Shown: positions 8,832 to 16,293 of the stretch, one piece after another
Layout of the letters: each line of letters begins with the position of its first letter
Position numbering within the stretch: the first letter of the stretch is position 1
Origin: Pedobacter cryoconitis
GTDB taxonomy: Bacteria; Bacteroidota; Bacteroidia; Sphingobacteriales; Sphingobacteriaceae
Reading direction: 5' to 3'
NCBI RefSeq assembly: GCF_001590605.1
Contig: NZ_CP014504.1
Span: forward strand, 186,001 to 250,000
Length of the DNA stretch: 64,000 nt
The notes under the pieces: generated by a model
Told to the model about the DNA's origin: nothing
The model's database searches: none
What the model saw: the letters and a program-made list of their open reading frames with translations, nothing else
Made by a program: the position numbers and the translations under genes

Positions 8832-8875
8832 AGAAGCCGGCCCCCGTCTTTTTATAAACATTCGAACCGGCTTCT
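8832..8875 (-). terminator. Inverted repeat, probable terminator of the oxidoreductase operon
   Basis: A perfect 9-bp inverted repeat, AGAAGCCGG (8832-8840) and CCGGCTTCT (8867-8875), with a 26-nt spacer. It starts 18 bp beyond the stop codon of the aldo-keto reductase. On the - strand it is followed by CTTTCGTTTG, a modest T-rich stretch. Confidence 0.5.
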
Positions 8876-8893
8876 GAGGAAGATATTTTTGTA

Positions 8894-9880
8894 TTATCCG
8901 ACTAATTCAATTGCTTTATTTAAGCTATTTAATTCAACAGTACTTAAAGTGATATCCATTGTTTTTGCGTTGTCAATGGCCTGGGCAGCATTTCTTGAAC
9001 CAGCAAGTACAATGCTTACGCCTGGTTGCAGGGTAGTCCATCTGAGTACTACTTGTGCAACCGTTGCATTTTTGCTTTCCGCAATAGGCTCAATAGTTTG
9101 CAGCAGTGCTTTTACTTTTTCAGGATCAAACTGGCCAAAATAACCGTTACGGTGATCATTTGATTTCAGTCTGGCATCTTTGAAATATTTGCCAGTCAGC
9201 AAACCTCTTTCCAGCGGACTGTATACAATGATACCAATGTTATTTTCTATTGTATAAGGCACAATTTCTTTTTCAATTGCCCTGTTCAGCATACTGTAAG
9301 AAACTTGGTTTGAGGCAAGGCTGATAGTTTTTTGTGCTTCCTTTAACTGATCAAGGCTGTAATTACTTACACCAGCTGCTCTGATTTTACCTTGTGTTAT
9401 CAATTGATCAAGTGCTTCCATGGTTTCATCAATCGGAGTAGTTGCATCGGGCCAGTGTAACTGTAAAAGGTCGATATAATCAGTTCCCAGGCGCTTTAAT
9501 CCTTCCTCTACTTCTTTAATGATATTACTTTTAGCCGCATATTTATAAACGGGTATACTTTTACCATCTGCTCCTGCATCAAAAAAGAATTCTCCTTTGC
9601 CATTATTGCTGCCATCCCAAACCAAACCGAATTTATTCAACAACTGGATTTTCGAACGATCTCTTCCTTTAATGGCTTCACCAATCAGTTCCTCACTTAA
9701 TCCGAATCCGTAAAACGGTGCAGTATCGATACTGGTTACTCCATGGTCAAGTGAAGCATGAATTGCATCAATTGAATCTTGTTTTTCATTTCCACCCCAC
9801 ATGGTTCCGCCGATTGCAAAAGCACCATGGGTAATCGTTGATAAGTTTAATTCTGTATTTCCTAGTTTTCTGTATTCCAT
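8894..9880 (-). CDS. Aldo/keto reductase
   Basis: A 328-residue NADPH-dependent aldo/keto reductase. Family signatures: D-T-A-P-F-Y-G with catalytic Tyr near residue 60, L-L-Q-L-H-W-P-D with the active-site His near residue 143, and G-V-S-N-Y near residue 171. It reduces aldehydes and ketones in the cytoplasm; the sequence does not fix the substrate. It is the last gene of a three-gene - strand operon with a monooxygenase-fold protein and a quinone reductase, a set that commonly handles reactive carbonyls and quinones. Confidence 0.88.
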   Translation of the reverse strand: MEYRKLGNTELNLSTITHGAFAIGGTMWGGNEKQDSIDAIHASLDHGVTSIDTAPFYGFGLSEELIGEAIKGRDRSKIQLLNKFGLVWDGSNNGKGEFFFDAGADGKSIPVYKYAAKSNIIKEVEEGLKRLGTDYIDLLQLHWPDATTPIDETMEALDQLITQGKIRAAGVSNYSLDQLKEAQKTISLASNQVSYSMLNRAIEKEIVPYTIENNIGIIVYSPLERGLLTGKYFKDARLKSNDHRNGYFGQFDPEKVKALLQTIEPIAESKNATVAQVVLRWTTLQPGVSIVLAGSRNAAQAIDNAKTMDITLSTVELNSLNKAIELVG

Positions 9881-9914
9881 TATTATAGCTTATAATCACT
9901 GGCCGGAGCAGGGT

Positions 9915-10205
9915 TTAATCTACTCTTTTAGTGAGGTGTAAGATGGGTGCGCCATCTAATATTGGTGCAGCATCTGCTGCAAATTTTTTAATATGAGGAG
10001 TTACATTGTGTAAATCCAATTCTTCCTGACTTGCCCATTCTTCATGGAAAATAAACAAATCCGGATCTTCTTCAGACTGATGCAAATCATATTGCAGACA
10101 AGCAGCTTCACTTTTTGATCCTGAAACCAAAGTTTTTAGCAGCTTTTTTAACTGTTCAGCATTTCCTGGTGTACTTTTAATTATTGCTGTTAGATAAACA
10201 CTCAT
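9915..10205 (-). CDS. ABM-domain monooxygenase (YgiN-like)
   Basis: A 96-residue protein of the antibiotic biosynthesis monooxygenase fold, a small dimeric ferredoxin-like barrel. It resembles the quinol monooxygenase YgiN: short N-terminal strand (V-Y-L-T-A-I-I-K), C-L-Q-Y-D-L-H, F-I-F-H-E-E-W and the helix leading to T-P-H-I-K-K-F. It overlaps the upstream quinone reductase gene by 29 bp. Pairing of YgiN-type and MdaB-type proteins is known from enterobacteria, where they are proposed to cycle quinones, so a quinone redox role is likely here. Confidence 0.82.
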   Translation of the reverse strand: MSVYLTAIIKSTPGNAEQLKKLLKTLVSGSKSEAACLQYDLHQSEEDPDLFIFHEEWASQEELDLHNVTPHIKKFAADAAPILDGAPILHLTKRVD

Positions 10206-10815
10206 GTTCTTGTTTTTGATTAATGAAGGTATTGGTTAAATGTTCCTGATATAATTTCATATCATTTACAATATCAGCATTCTTCTCTACATCGTGAAAA
10301 TGGATACCAGCTAATGGCTGCATTCCTGTAAAAGCATTCATCCGGTGAAAACCAAACAATACGCCATTATCTACACTGCGCTGATCGAAAAACTCACCAG
10401 GCAAAGTGAAAGCAGTAGCTGGTGCATTCCACGAAGAAGTTACCATATATTTTTTGCCATGTAAAGAGCCACCAGTTCCGTAATTAATGTCCGGATTGGC
10501 CGAAGAGCGGCCATCGCTTCTGTAGATCCCTTTCTGGTGACCTTCAGTAAATACAACGTCAATATATTTTTTTAAGCCATGGGGTACCTGAAACCACCAG
10601 ATAGGCGTATGGTAAATGACTACATCGGCCCATACATAGTTTTCAACTTCCTGTGCTGGATCATATTCATCATTGATATCGGTTGACCTGATTTCAAATC
10701 CAGGCTGACTTTTAAAGAAGTTTAATGTTGCATTGAAAATTGTGTTGTTAAAACGACCTCCGGAGTGTCCGAAAACTTGTCCTCCGTTGATCACAAATAT
10801 TTTTTGATTTTCCAT
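10177..10815 (-). CDS. NAD(P)H-dependent flavin oxidoreductase (MdaB-like quinone reductase)
   Basis: A 212-residue flavodoxin-fold protein. Matches to the NAD(P)H quinone oxidoreductase/modulator of drug activity B group include the N-terminal I-F-V-I-N-G-G, the W-A-D-V-V-I-Y-H-T-P-I-W-W-F segment and the G-K-K-Y-M-V-T-S-S-W-N-A-P loop. It performs two-electron reduction of quinones with FAD or FMN. It is the first gene of the operon and carries the regulatory region (promoter box and 18-bp palindrome) upstream. The C-terminus runs into the next gene by 29 bp. Confidence 0.85.
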   Translation of the reverse strand: MENQKIFVINGGQVFGHSGGRFNNTIFNATLNFFKSQPGFEIRSTDINDEYDPAQEVENYVWADVVIYHTPIWWFQVPHGLKKYIDVVFTEGHQKGIYRSDGRSSANPDINYGTGGSLHGKKYMVTSSWNAPATAFTLPGEFFDQRSVDNGVLFGFHRMNAFTGMQPLAGIHFHDVEKNADIVNDMKLYQEHLTNTFINQKQEHECLSNSNN

Positions 10816-10840
10816 TTTGCAGATCTTTTAATTTCTAAGA

Positions 10841-10848
10841 CAAAATTA
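10841..10848 (-). promoter_or_regulatory. Candidate -7 box for the quinone reductase operon
   Basis: On the - strand this reads TAATTTTG, a full match to the Bacteroidota TAnnTTTG -7 consensus, 25 bp before the ATG at 10815. The -33 region about 19 nt upstream reads TTTTA, only a partial match. Confidence 0.4.
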
Positions 10849-10891
10849 AGTCTTCTGCTGGTCTCATTAAAATAGTATGAATCATAGTATT

Positions 10892-10909
10892 GTATCATAA
10901 TTATGATAC
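10892..10909. promoter_or_regulatory. Perfect 18-bp palindrome, candidate operator
   Basis: GTATCATAATTATGATAC is identical to its reverse complement. It sits about 77 bp before the quinone reductase start and about 43 bp upstream of the -7 box, an activator-like position. The nearby S24-type gene ends at 10961, so the site does not belong to that gene's start. The cognate regulator is not evident. Confidence 0.5.
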
Positions 10910-10960
10910 GTAGACATAGGTGTCTTAAACCTTGGGAAGGACCTCTATGAGATCTGATGA

Positions 10961-11722
10961 TTACATCATGGTATTAATACGGATACTTGCTTTGATAAGA
11001 GCCATCGCTTTAACATATTCTATTCTGATGTCTTTTGGAGCATGTGTAGTATTATGGCTGATTAGTTTGATATAATTTTCTCCTTTTTCCGACTGATGGA
11101 CATATCTTAAGATAGTCACATCATCTCCATCGATATTAATTGATAACAAATACATTTCGCCATAATAGATTCCTTCGCTCAGGTTATTTATCCTTTTATA
11201 AATGACAATATCACCGCTTTTCAGAACAGGGTACATGCTTTCTCCAAGAATATAAAGTGCGCCATCACTTTTTGGAAGTTTAGGGATATAAATATGATCG
11301 ATGATATTTGGTGGCTGATTAAAAAAGTCAAGCAAATTACCTGCTGGGTTCATTTCGTAAAGCGGGATTCCCTGTTGGTGTTGCAGGTTATTCCTATTTC
11401 CTGTTCCGGGTGTATAAGTTCCTGCTGTTACAACTGCGTAAGCTACTGTTGCTGTTGGATTTGTTTCAGTAATCAGGGGATAGGTTAAAGAAACACCAGT
11501 TTCTTTTTTAACCTTGTTCATTTCTCCTGAGTCATTAAACATCCATTCAAAACTAATGTTAAGATCGTTACATAACTTCACAATAAAATCTACCTTAGGA
11601 ACGATTTTACTCCTGTAGTTCCTGATGTTAGCTTCGTTTGTTCCTAAGGCGGCGGCGAATTTTGAATTGTTATCCTCAAAATAATTCACAGCTATCTCAT
11701 TGATCTTTTTAATTATATCCAT
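10961..11722 (-). CDS. XRE/S24-type (LexA/CI-like) transcriptional regulator
   Basis: About 253 residues. The N-terminal 65 residues form a helix-turn-helix of the Cro/CI type (F-A-A-A-L-G-T-N-E-A-N-I-R-N-Y-R). The C-terminal half is an S24 peptidase-like domain with G-E-S-M-Y-P-V-L-K-S-G-D; the Ser near residue 162 is the expected nucleophile. Where active family members have a Lys (V-K-R), this protein reads I-L-R-Y, so autocleavage may be lost. I prefer ATG 11722 because the domain begins there; ATG 11758 would add 12 residues. There are no phage genes nearby, so this is a chromosomal regulator rather than prophage. Confidence 0.75.
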   Translation of the reverse strand: MDIIKKINEIAVNYFEDNNSKFAAALGTNEANIRNYRSKIVPKVDFIVKLCNDLNISFEWMFNDSGEMNKVKKETGVSLTYPLITETNPTATVAYAVVTAGTYTPGTGNRNNLQHQQGIPLYEMNPAGNLLDFFNQPPNIIDHIYIPKLPKSDGALYILGESMYPVLKSGDIVIYKRINNLSEGIYYGEMYLLSINIDGDDVTILRYVHQSEKGENYIKLISHNTTHAPKDIRIEYVKAMALIKASIRINTMM

Positions 11723-11819
11723 TTTGATAAAAAGGAGTTCCAGCTGTAAAGATTGCATAAAAAGAATAATTATAGCTGATATTGATGCGCAAATTAATTA
11801 GTATTTGTCTTGAATGCCC

Positions 11820-11839
11820 CCTGAAATTGACTTTTCAGG
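11820..11839. promoter_or_regulatory. Inverted repeat between the S24 regulator and dinB, candidate operator
   Basis: CCTGAAA (11820-11826) and TTTCAGG (11833-11839) form a perfect 7-bp inverted repeat with a 6-nt spacer in the 174-bp divergent intergenic region. The position suits autoregulation by the S24-type repressor or control of the dinB-like gene. Confidence 0.35.
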
Positions 11840-11896
11840 CAAGCAAGAGTATCCCTATTATCTATTTATATTAGTCTGGATTTTAAAGCATAAGTT

Positions 11897-12403
11897 ATGG
11901 AAACAATTCTGTTAGACACAGACCGCACGTTTACTACGCTGATACAGGCCGTCTCTTCATTCGATGAGCAACAGTTAAATGAGACCCCTTTTTCTGGTAG
12001 CTGGACAGCCGGACAAGTGGCGCAACATCTTATCCTGGCCAATACAGGGTTCATAGAAGTTATGCAGGGCCCGGTCAAGGATGCCGACCGGGAACCAGGC
12101 CAGCAGCTTGGGCAGATCAGGGCCGATTTCCTGAATTTTGAGACTAAAATGAAATCTCCCGATTTTATCTTACCGCTGCCTATCGATTATAGTAAACAAA
12201 GGCAACTGGGGACGCTGGAAAATATCAAAAGTAGTTTAATGAATTTGATAGAAACTATGGAACTTGATAAAATATGTCTGACTTTTGAGTTGCCCGGCTA
12301 TGGTTTTCTAACCCGTTTTGAAGCTATTTATTTTGTGAATTATCACAGTCAGCGGCATACCTATCAATTGAATAACATCTATCATCATTTATCAGAAGAA
12401 TAG
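11897..12403 (+). CDS. DinB/YfiT-family putative metal-dependent protein
   Basis: A 168-residue four-helix-bundle protein of the DinB superfamily. The pattern is L-N-E-T-P-F-S-G-S-W-T-A-G-Q-V-A-Q-H-L near residues 29-48 and H-S-Q-R-H near residues 152-156; the His residues are the likely divalent metal ligands. Members include thiol-dependent transferases such as bacillithiol transferases, and damage-inducible proteins of unknown activity. It is divergent from an S24-type regulator, and the inverted repeat between them may link the two. No substrate can be read from the sequence. Confidence 0.75.
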   Translation: METILLDTDRTFTTLIQAVSSFDEQQLNETPFSGSWTAGQVAQHLILANTGFIEVMQGPVKDADREPGQQLGQIRADFLNFETKMKSPDFILPLPIDYSKQRQLGTLENIKSSLMNLIETMELDKICLTFELPGYGFLTRFEAIYFVNYHSQRHTYQLNNIYHHLSEE

Positions 12404-12507
12404 CACTGAAATTTTAGCCTCATTCTTTTACCTTAGCAAAAATCACAGGTTGATTATCAATAAATGCCGGTGGGCTATAAGTATTAAATAATTCTATAGT
12501 TATAAAT

Positions 12508-13341
12508 ATGAAAGATGAAGGGGAAGATGAGGTACAGGTTTCCTCACATCAGTTAAAACTGGAAGTAGAAGAGCAGCAAAGGAAGAAAATGTTCCTTTCA
12601 GGCTATCGGTTCTGGTTAAAAACAGGCGTAGTATTTCTGTTTTTTTGCGCAGGAGCATGGCTGTATTCCAGCCGGTTTTCTACACAGGAACTTTTTTTTC
12701 TGACTAAAGGAACAATACAGGCAGATACATTAGCTGATGGATCGGTCATTGTGCTGAATAAACACAGCCTATTGCGCTACCCTGAAAAGTTTAAAGGTAG
12801 TCAGCGCCAGGTCTGGTTAACAAAAGGAGAGACTTTCTTCCAGGTTTCCCCAGTGCAGGAAAAATCATTTATTATTCAAACCAGCAGTACCACAATCAAA
12901 GTGGCCGGAGCTTCTTTTAATGTAAAAAACAGAAAGGGCAGTATAGAGATCATTGTTGAAAAAGGAAAGGTTCAGGTGAGCAAAGGTGGTCAAATGAGCA
13001 CGCTTAATGCCGGAGAGAAAGTCCTGATTAAACAGAGTTCATCTCAATTGATAAAAGTTAACAATACCGACCAACTGTATACTTATTACCGGACTGGCGG
13101 ATTTAACGCCGGAGGTGTGCCGTTATGGAGAATGGTTGAGGTTTTAAATGAAGTCTACAACAGTCCTGTTGTCATTGGCAGAAAAGGGTTGAATAACAGG
13201 TTATTAACCGGGACTTTTAAAAATGTATCTCTGGAAGCCGTTCTGGCTGCCATCTGCCGCAATACTGGTTGCGCTATCAAGACAAAAAACAATCAGGTCA
13301 TTCTTATACTGAACATTCTGCTGAACTCTTATTTTTCATGA
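12508..13341 (+). CDS. FecR-like protein with DUF4974, short cytoplasmic segment, no neighbouring sigma factor
   Basis: A 277-residue single-pass membrane protein: about 33 polar residues, a TM helix at roughly 36-53 (T-G-V-V-F-L-F-F), a FecR domain at about 70-180 (L-A-D-G-S-V-I-V-L-N-K, V-A-G-A-S-F-N-V) and a STN-like DUF4974 region at about 200-270. FecR proteins are usually anti-sigma factors for ECF sigma factors of SusC/D-type transport systems. This one lacks most of the usual N-terminal cytoplasmic sigma-binding region, is shorter than the typical 320-390 residues, and has neither a sigma factor nor a SusC gene beside it. It may be a decayed or re-purposed anti-sigma factor. Confidence 0.75.
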   Translation: MKDEGEDEVQVSSHQLKLEVEEQQRKKMFLSGYRFWLKTGVVFLFFCAGAWLYSSRFSTQELFFLTKGTIQADTLADGSVIVLNKHSLLRYPEKFKGSQRQVWLTKGETFFQVSPVQEKSFIIQTSSTTIKVAGASFNVKNRKGSIEIIVEKGKVQVSKGGQMSTLNAGEKVLIKQSSSQLIKVNNTDQLYTYYRTGGFNAGGVPLWRMVEVLNEVYNSPVVIGRKGLNNRLLTGTFKNVSLEAVLAAICRNTGCAIKTKNNQVILILNILLNSYFS

Positions 13342-13354
13342 TTTACAACCCCTG

Positions 13355-13396
13355 AGGGATTGTACGTTATTCACTTGACATGTCAAGGGATTGTAC
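13355..13396. repeat. Duplicated 11-mer flanking a perfect 14-bp palindrome
   Basis: AGGGATTGTAC occurs at 13355-13365 and 13386-13396, 31 bp apart (about three helical turns). Between them, and overlapping the second by two bases, is the perfect palindrome CTTGACATGTCAAG (13374-13387). It lies between the FecR stop and the VOC gene and could be a regulator binding array. Confidence 0.45.
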
Positions 13397-13414
13397 TGCT
13401 TTTGTTTTACCTCA

Positions 13415-13452
13415 ATTCTTTGCTTGCATACCATTTCTTTGCTTGGATACCA
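13415..13452 (+). repeat. Tandem 19-bp repeat, two copies
   Basis: TTCTTTGCTTGCATACCA (13416-13433) is followed at a 19-bp step by TTCTTTGCTTGGATACCA (13435-13452), with a single mismatch. It is 120 bp upstream of the VOC-family gene. The function is unknown; it could be a protein-binding repeat or a small tandem duplication. Confidence 0.45.
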
Positions 13453-13571
13453 GATCAGAACTGAATATGTCGCAGTTGCCCCCTTAAATTGCCCTGTTTA
13501 ACCCCGGGACAATCCAGTTCGTATGTTCATCTTAGCCTGATGTAATTATCAATAAATCTAATCTTAAGCTT

Positions 13572-13964
13572 ATGGCAATGTTTAAAGATGTTAAGGCATT
13601 CAGTGGTTTCTCCGTAAAGGAGATATCTGAAGCCATGAAATTTTATGGGGAGATATTAGGACTGGAGATTTCCCAGACCATGGGGCAGTTAGTACTGCAT
13701 ATTGCAAGTGGTGGAACTGTATTCGTTTATGCTAAACCTAATCATGTCCCTGCAACTTTTACGGTTCTTAATTTTCCGGTTCAAAACCTGCAGGAAGCGA
13801 TGAATGAATTGCATAAAAAGGGAGTCGAATTTATCATTTATAAAGAAAAAGACTTTGAAACTGATGATCAGGGAGTATTCCATGGCGGCGGCCCTAAAAT
13901 AGCCTGGTTTAAAGATCCATCCGGTAATATCTTATCTGTTTTGGAACGGGACAGTACTGAATAA
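13572..13964 (+). CDS. VOC-family (glyoxalase/bleomycin-resistance fold) protein
   Basis: A 130-residue protein of the vicinal oxygen chelate fold: two beta-alpha-beta-beta-beta units, with F-Y-G-E-I-L-G-L-E near residue 25 and I-A-W-F-K-D-P-S-G-N-I-L-S-V-L-E at the C-terminus. Members are metal-dependent isomerases, dioxygenases or drug-binding proteins. The C-terminal Glu is present as a possible metal ligand, but the substrate cannot be read. It appears monocistronic, with direct repeats upstream and a strong inverted repeat downstream. Confidence 0.8.
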   Translation: MAMFKDVKAFSGFSVKEISEAMKFYGEILGLEISQTMGQLVLHIASGGTVFVYAKPNHVPATFTVLNFPVQNLQEAMNELHKKGVEFIIYKEKDFETDDQGVFHGGGPKIAWFKDPSGNILSVLERDSTE

Positions 13965-14024
13965 ACTAATTTGCTGGTTGAATTGCCTATTGTGGGCTTA
14001 ATACCGAAAGACTGGTCATAACAT

Positions 14025-14061
14025 TGCAAAATGATCCTCCTGAGCCGGGAATCATTTTGCA
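14025..14061. terminator. Perfect 11-bp inverted repeat between convergent genes, likely bidirectional terminator
   Basis: TGCAAAATGAT (14025-14035) and ATCATTTTGCA (14051-14061) pair perfectly over 11 bp around a 15-nt GC-richer loop. The VOC gene ends 60 bp to the left and the Dabb gene ends 58 bp to the right, both pointing in. There is no long T-run directly after the stem, so factor-dependent termination or an RNA-stabilising role is also possible. Confidence 0.5.
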
Positions 14062-14118
14062 GGTGTATGTTTAAAATATTTAGCTGGCACCTTCAAAGAA
14101 GAAGCAATTCAAGATTTC

Positions 14119-14415
14119 TTAAATGGCGTCGTAAATGATAACCTTTTCGAAGAAGCATCTGAACTCGTCTAAAAAGGCTATATGAATAGGGTGAGCCTGG
14201 TATACATCATGACCAGCAAGGTCTTCAAAGAATACAATCTCCGAGAAGGTATAAGTTGTATCCACAACTGCGCGGTCAATAGGTGCAGGAACCCCAATAT
14301 GTATTTTTGTTACGGTTTCTATCTTTTCTAAAGATTCAAGGCCTTTTCTGAATGCATTTTTTTGATCTGCTGTGGTATCGGCTTTTAACCAGAATAAAAC
14401 GTGGTGAGCTATCAT
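14119..14415 (-). CDS. Dabb-family (stress-responsive alpha/beta barrel) protein
   Basis: A 98-residue protein of the dimeric A/B barrel (Dabb) family. The opening M-I-A-H-H-V-L-F-W-L-K is characteristic, and Y-T-F-S-E-I-V-F-F-E-D and Y-Q-A-H-P-I-H fit the rest of the fold. I chose ATG 14415, which puts the conserved 'HHVLFWL' at the N-terminus; the frame extends 21 codons upstream with no conserved sequence. Functions in this family are mostly unknown (stress-induced proteins, some polyketide cyclases). It is divergent from the AraC-type regulator and could be its target. Confidence 0.75.
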   Translation of the reverse strand: MIAHHVLFWLKADTTADQKNAFRKGLESLEKIETVTKIHIGVPAPIDRAVVDTTYTFSEIVFFEDLAGHDVYQAHPIHIAFLDEFRCFFEKVIIYDAI

Positions 14416-14549
14416 CGTATTTTTTGTTTTTTTTATTCTGCAAATGTAATAACCTTCTCCAGTATACAAGAAAAACAAACAGGCGCAGGTGATACAGATG
14501 AATGAATTTGGGTTTTATATGTTATATTTAGGTATTAAAAAATAATCAA

Positions 14550-15533
14550 ATGATAAAACTTGGTCTTCTCCTGACGAATCAATATAGATTATTAAGCGTA
14601 GCTGCTCTACTGGATGTCTTTGAAACAGTCAATAAGCTTTATATTCAGGATGGTCATCCTGTTCCCTTCCAAATTGATTTGTTTTGTAGTGATGACAGTT
14701 TGTTGCGTAAACCGGGCACCTATTTTTATGGCTATGAGCCGGTAGCTATTCAAAATTCTCCCCAGCAAGACCTGATTTTGATACCTTCGTTTATCAATGA
14801 AGATATCCAGCATGCAATTGCTGAAAACTATGCGGCAGTTAGCTGGTTAAATCAGCAATATGCAGCAGGGGCGGAGCTGGCCAGTTTTTGTACTGGTGCT
14901 TTTTTGTTAGGTGCAACAGGGCTGCTCAATGGAAAGATCGCAACGACACATGTTGATGCTTGTGCAGCGTTTGCTTCTGCATTTCCGGAAGTAAGCCTTC
15001 AGGCAGATAAAACGGTTACCCAGGACGGCAGGTTATATACAAGCGGTGGGGCAACTTCCAGTTTCCATTTGATGCTGCACCTTTTACAGCTACATTGCGG
15101 AAACTCAATCGCCATTAAAATTGCAAAGTTGTTTGCCATAGACATGGACAGACATACACAATCTTATTTCAATACTTTCCAGATTTCAAGAAAACACAAT
15201 GATGACCTGGTTGCCATGGCGCAGCAGAAAATAGAAATGGCTTATCATAATACCGGAACTATTGAAGAAATGATCAAAGATATCCCTGCCAGCAGGAGAA
15301 ATATAGTAAGACGCTTCAAACAGGTTACCGGAATTACATTAATTGAATATTTGCAGCAGACCCGTATTGAAGCTGCAAAAAAACTTTTAGAGCAAACCGT
15401 TGAGCAGATGACGGAAGTCATTTATAAATCAGGCTATAATGATCCTAAAGCTTTTAGGAAAGTATTCAGAAAAACAGTTGGAATGACACCAAGCGAATAC
15501 CGGGATAAATTCTATTTAGGAACAAGAGCCTGA
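14550..15533 (+). CDS. GlxA-type AraC-family transcriptional regulator
   Basis: A 327-residue regulator with two domains. Residues about 1-190 are a DJ-1/PfpI-like fold, with the nucleophile-elbow-like S-F-C-T-G-A-F-L-L near residue 115. Residues about 225-322 are an AraC double helix-turn-helix, ending with the family signature Y-N-D-P-K-A-F-R-K-V-F-R-K-T-V-G-M-T-P-S-E-Y. GlxA-type members sense small metabolites through the N-terminal domain, usually without enzymatic activity. It is followed 7 bp later by a glycerophosphodiesterase gene, so the two are co-transcribed; the divergent Dabb gene is another likely target. Confidence 0.85.
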   Translation: MIKLGLLLTNQYRLLSVAALLDVFETVNKLYIQDGHPVPFQIDLFCSDDSLLRKPGTYFYGYEPVAIQNSPQQDLILIPSFINEDIQHAIAENYAAVSWLNQQYAAGAELASFCTGAFLLGATGLLNGKIATTHVDACAAFASAFPEVSLQADKTVTQDGRLYTSGGATSSFHLMLHLLQLHCGNSIAIKIAKLFAIDMDRHTQSYFNTFQISRKHNDDLVAMAQQKIEMAYHNTGTIEEMIKDIPASRRNIVRRFKQVTGITLIEYLQQTRIEAAKKLLEQTVEQMTEVIYKSGYNDPKAFRKVFRKTVGMTPSEYRDKFYLGTRA

Positions 15534-15540
15534 TCCCGCA

Positions 15541-16254
15541 ATGAACTGGAACAACAATAAAGTAATTGCCCATCGTGGTGCTTTTAAAAAGAATAACCTG
15601 CCTGAAAATTCAATAGCTTCCTTAAAAGAAGCGATCAGGTTAAAATGTTACGGATCTGAATTCGATGTACATCTCACTAAAGACAATTTTATTGTCGTAA
15701 ATCATGATGAAGATTTTCAGGGGATCCCGATTGCAACTTCCACTTATGCTGAGTTGAGGCAAAAAACGCTACACAATGGGGAATACCTTCCAACTCTGGA
15801 AGCTTACCTGAAGGAAGGTATGAAACAAGAACACACGAAATTGATCCTGGAAATTAAAGTTGCTGCAAACCTTTCGCGTACTTTAGCACTGACTGATGCC
15901 GTGTTCGGAATGGTGCAAAAAATACAGGCCGGAGCGTGGGTAGAATATATTAGTTTTAGCTATGAAGCACTGTTGCGGATATTACAACATGATCCAGCCG
16001 CAAATACCGCATTTCTGGCTGAAATCAATGATGAACTTCCTGTTGAAACCTTAAAAAAAGATCACATTTTGCAGGCCGATTATGACTTCAATATTTACCA
16101 GACAGGAGACTGGTTTAACCGCGCCCATCGCTTGGGAATGACAATTAACGCGTGGACCGTTAATGATAAAAAAGATATGTTAACCTTACTGGAAAACAAG
16201 ATCGATTTTATCACCACTAACGAGCCCGAATTATTGCTTAACTTACTAAGTTAA
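15541..16254 (+). CDS. Glycerophosphodiester phosphodiesterase
   Basis: A 237-residue GDPD TIM-barrel enzyme. The signatures are I-A-H-R-G-A near residue 12, E-N-S-I-A-S near 25, the metal-ligand E-F-D-V-H near 40, H-D-E-D near 56, and the C-terminal N-A-W-T-V-N-D. It hydrolyses glycerophosphodiesters to glycerol-3-phosphate and an alcohol. There is no signal peptide, so it is cytoplasmic, and it belongs to the shorter bacterial type. The stop codon lies inside a 16-bp palindrome. Confidence 0.88.
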   Translation: MNWNNNKVIAHRGAFKKNNLPENSIASLKEAIRLKCYGSEFDVHLTKDNFIVVNHDEDFQGIPIATSTYAELRQKTLHNGEYLPTLEAYLKEGMKQEHTKLILEIKVAANLSRTLALTDAVFGMVQKIQAGAWVEYISFSYEALLRILQHDPAANTAFLAEINDELPVETLKKDHILQADYDFNIYQTGDWFNRAHRLGMTINAWTVNDKKDMLTLLENKIDFITTNEPELLLNLLS

Positions 16255-16260
16255 CTTAGT
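16245..16260. terminator. 16-bp palindrome over the GDPD stop codon, weak terminator candidate
   Basis: ACTAAGTTAACTTAGT equals its reverse complement, contains the GDPD stop TAA and is followed by TTATTTATATTT. It lies between convergent genes. Low GC makes it a weak stem, so this is only a candidate. Confidence 0.3.
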
Positions 16261-16293
16261 TTATTTATATTTAATAGCTTAATTTATAGAGAA

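Noticed and set aside
11722..11758. Prophage presence suggested by a CI-like S24 regulator
   Set aside because: No integrase, structural, lysis or replication genes and no attachment-site duplication occur nearby.
13415..13452. CRISPR array
   Set aside because: There are only two near-identical adjacent units of 19 bp with no spacers and no cas genes.
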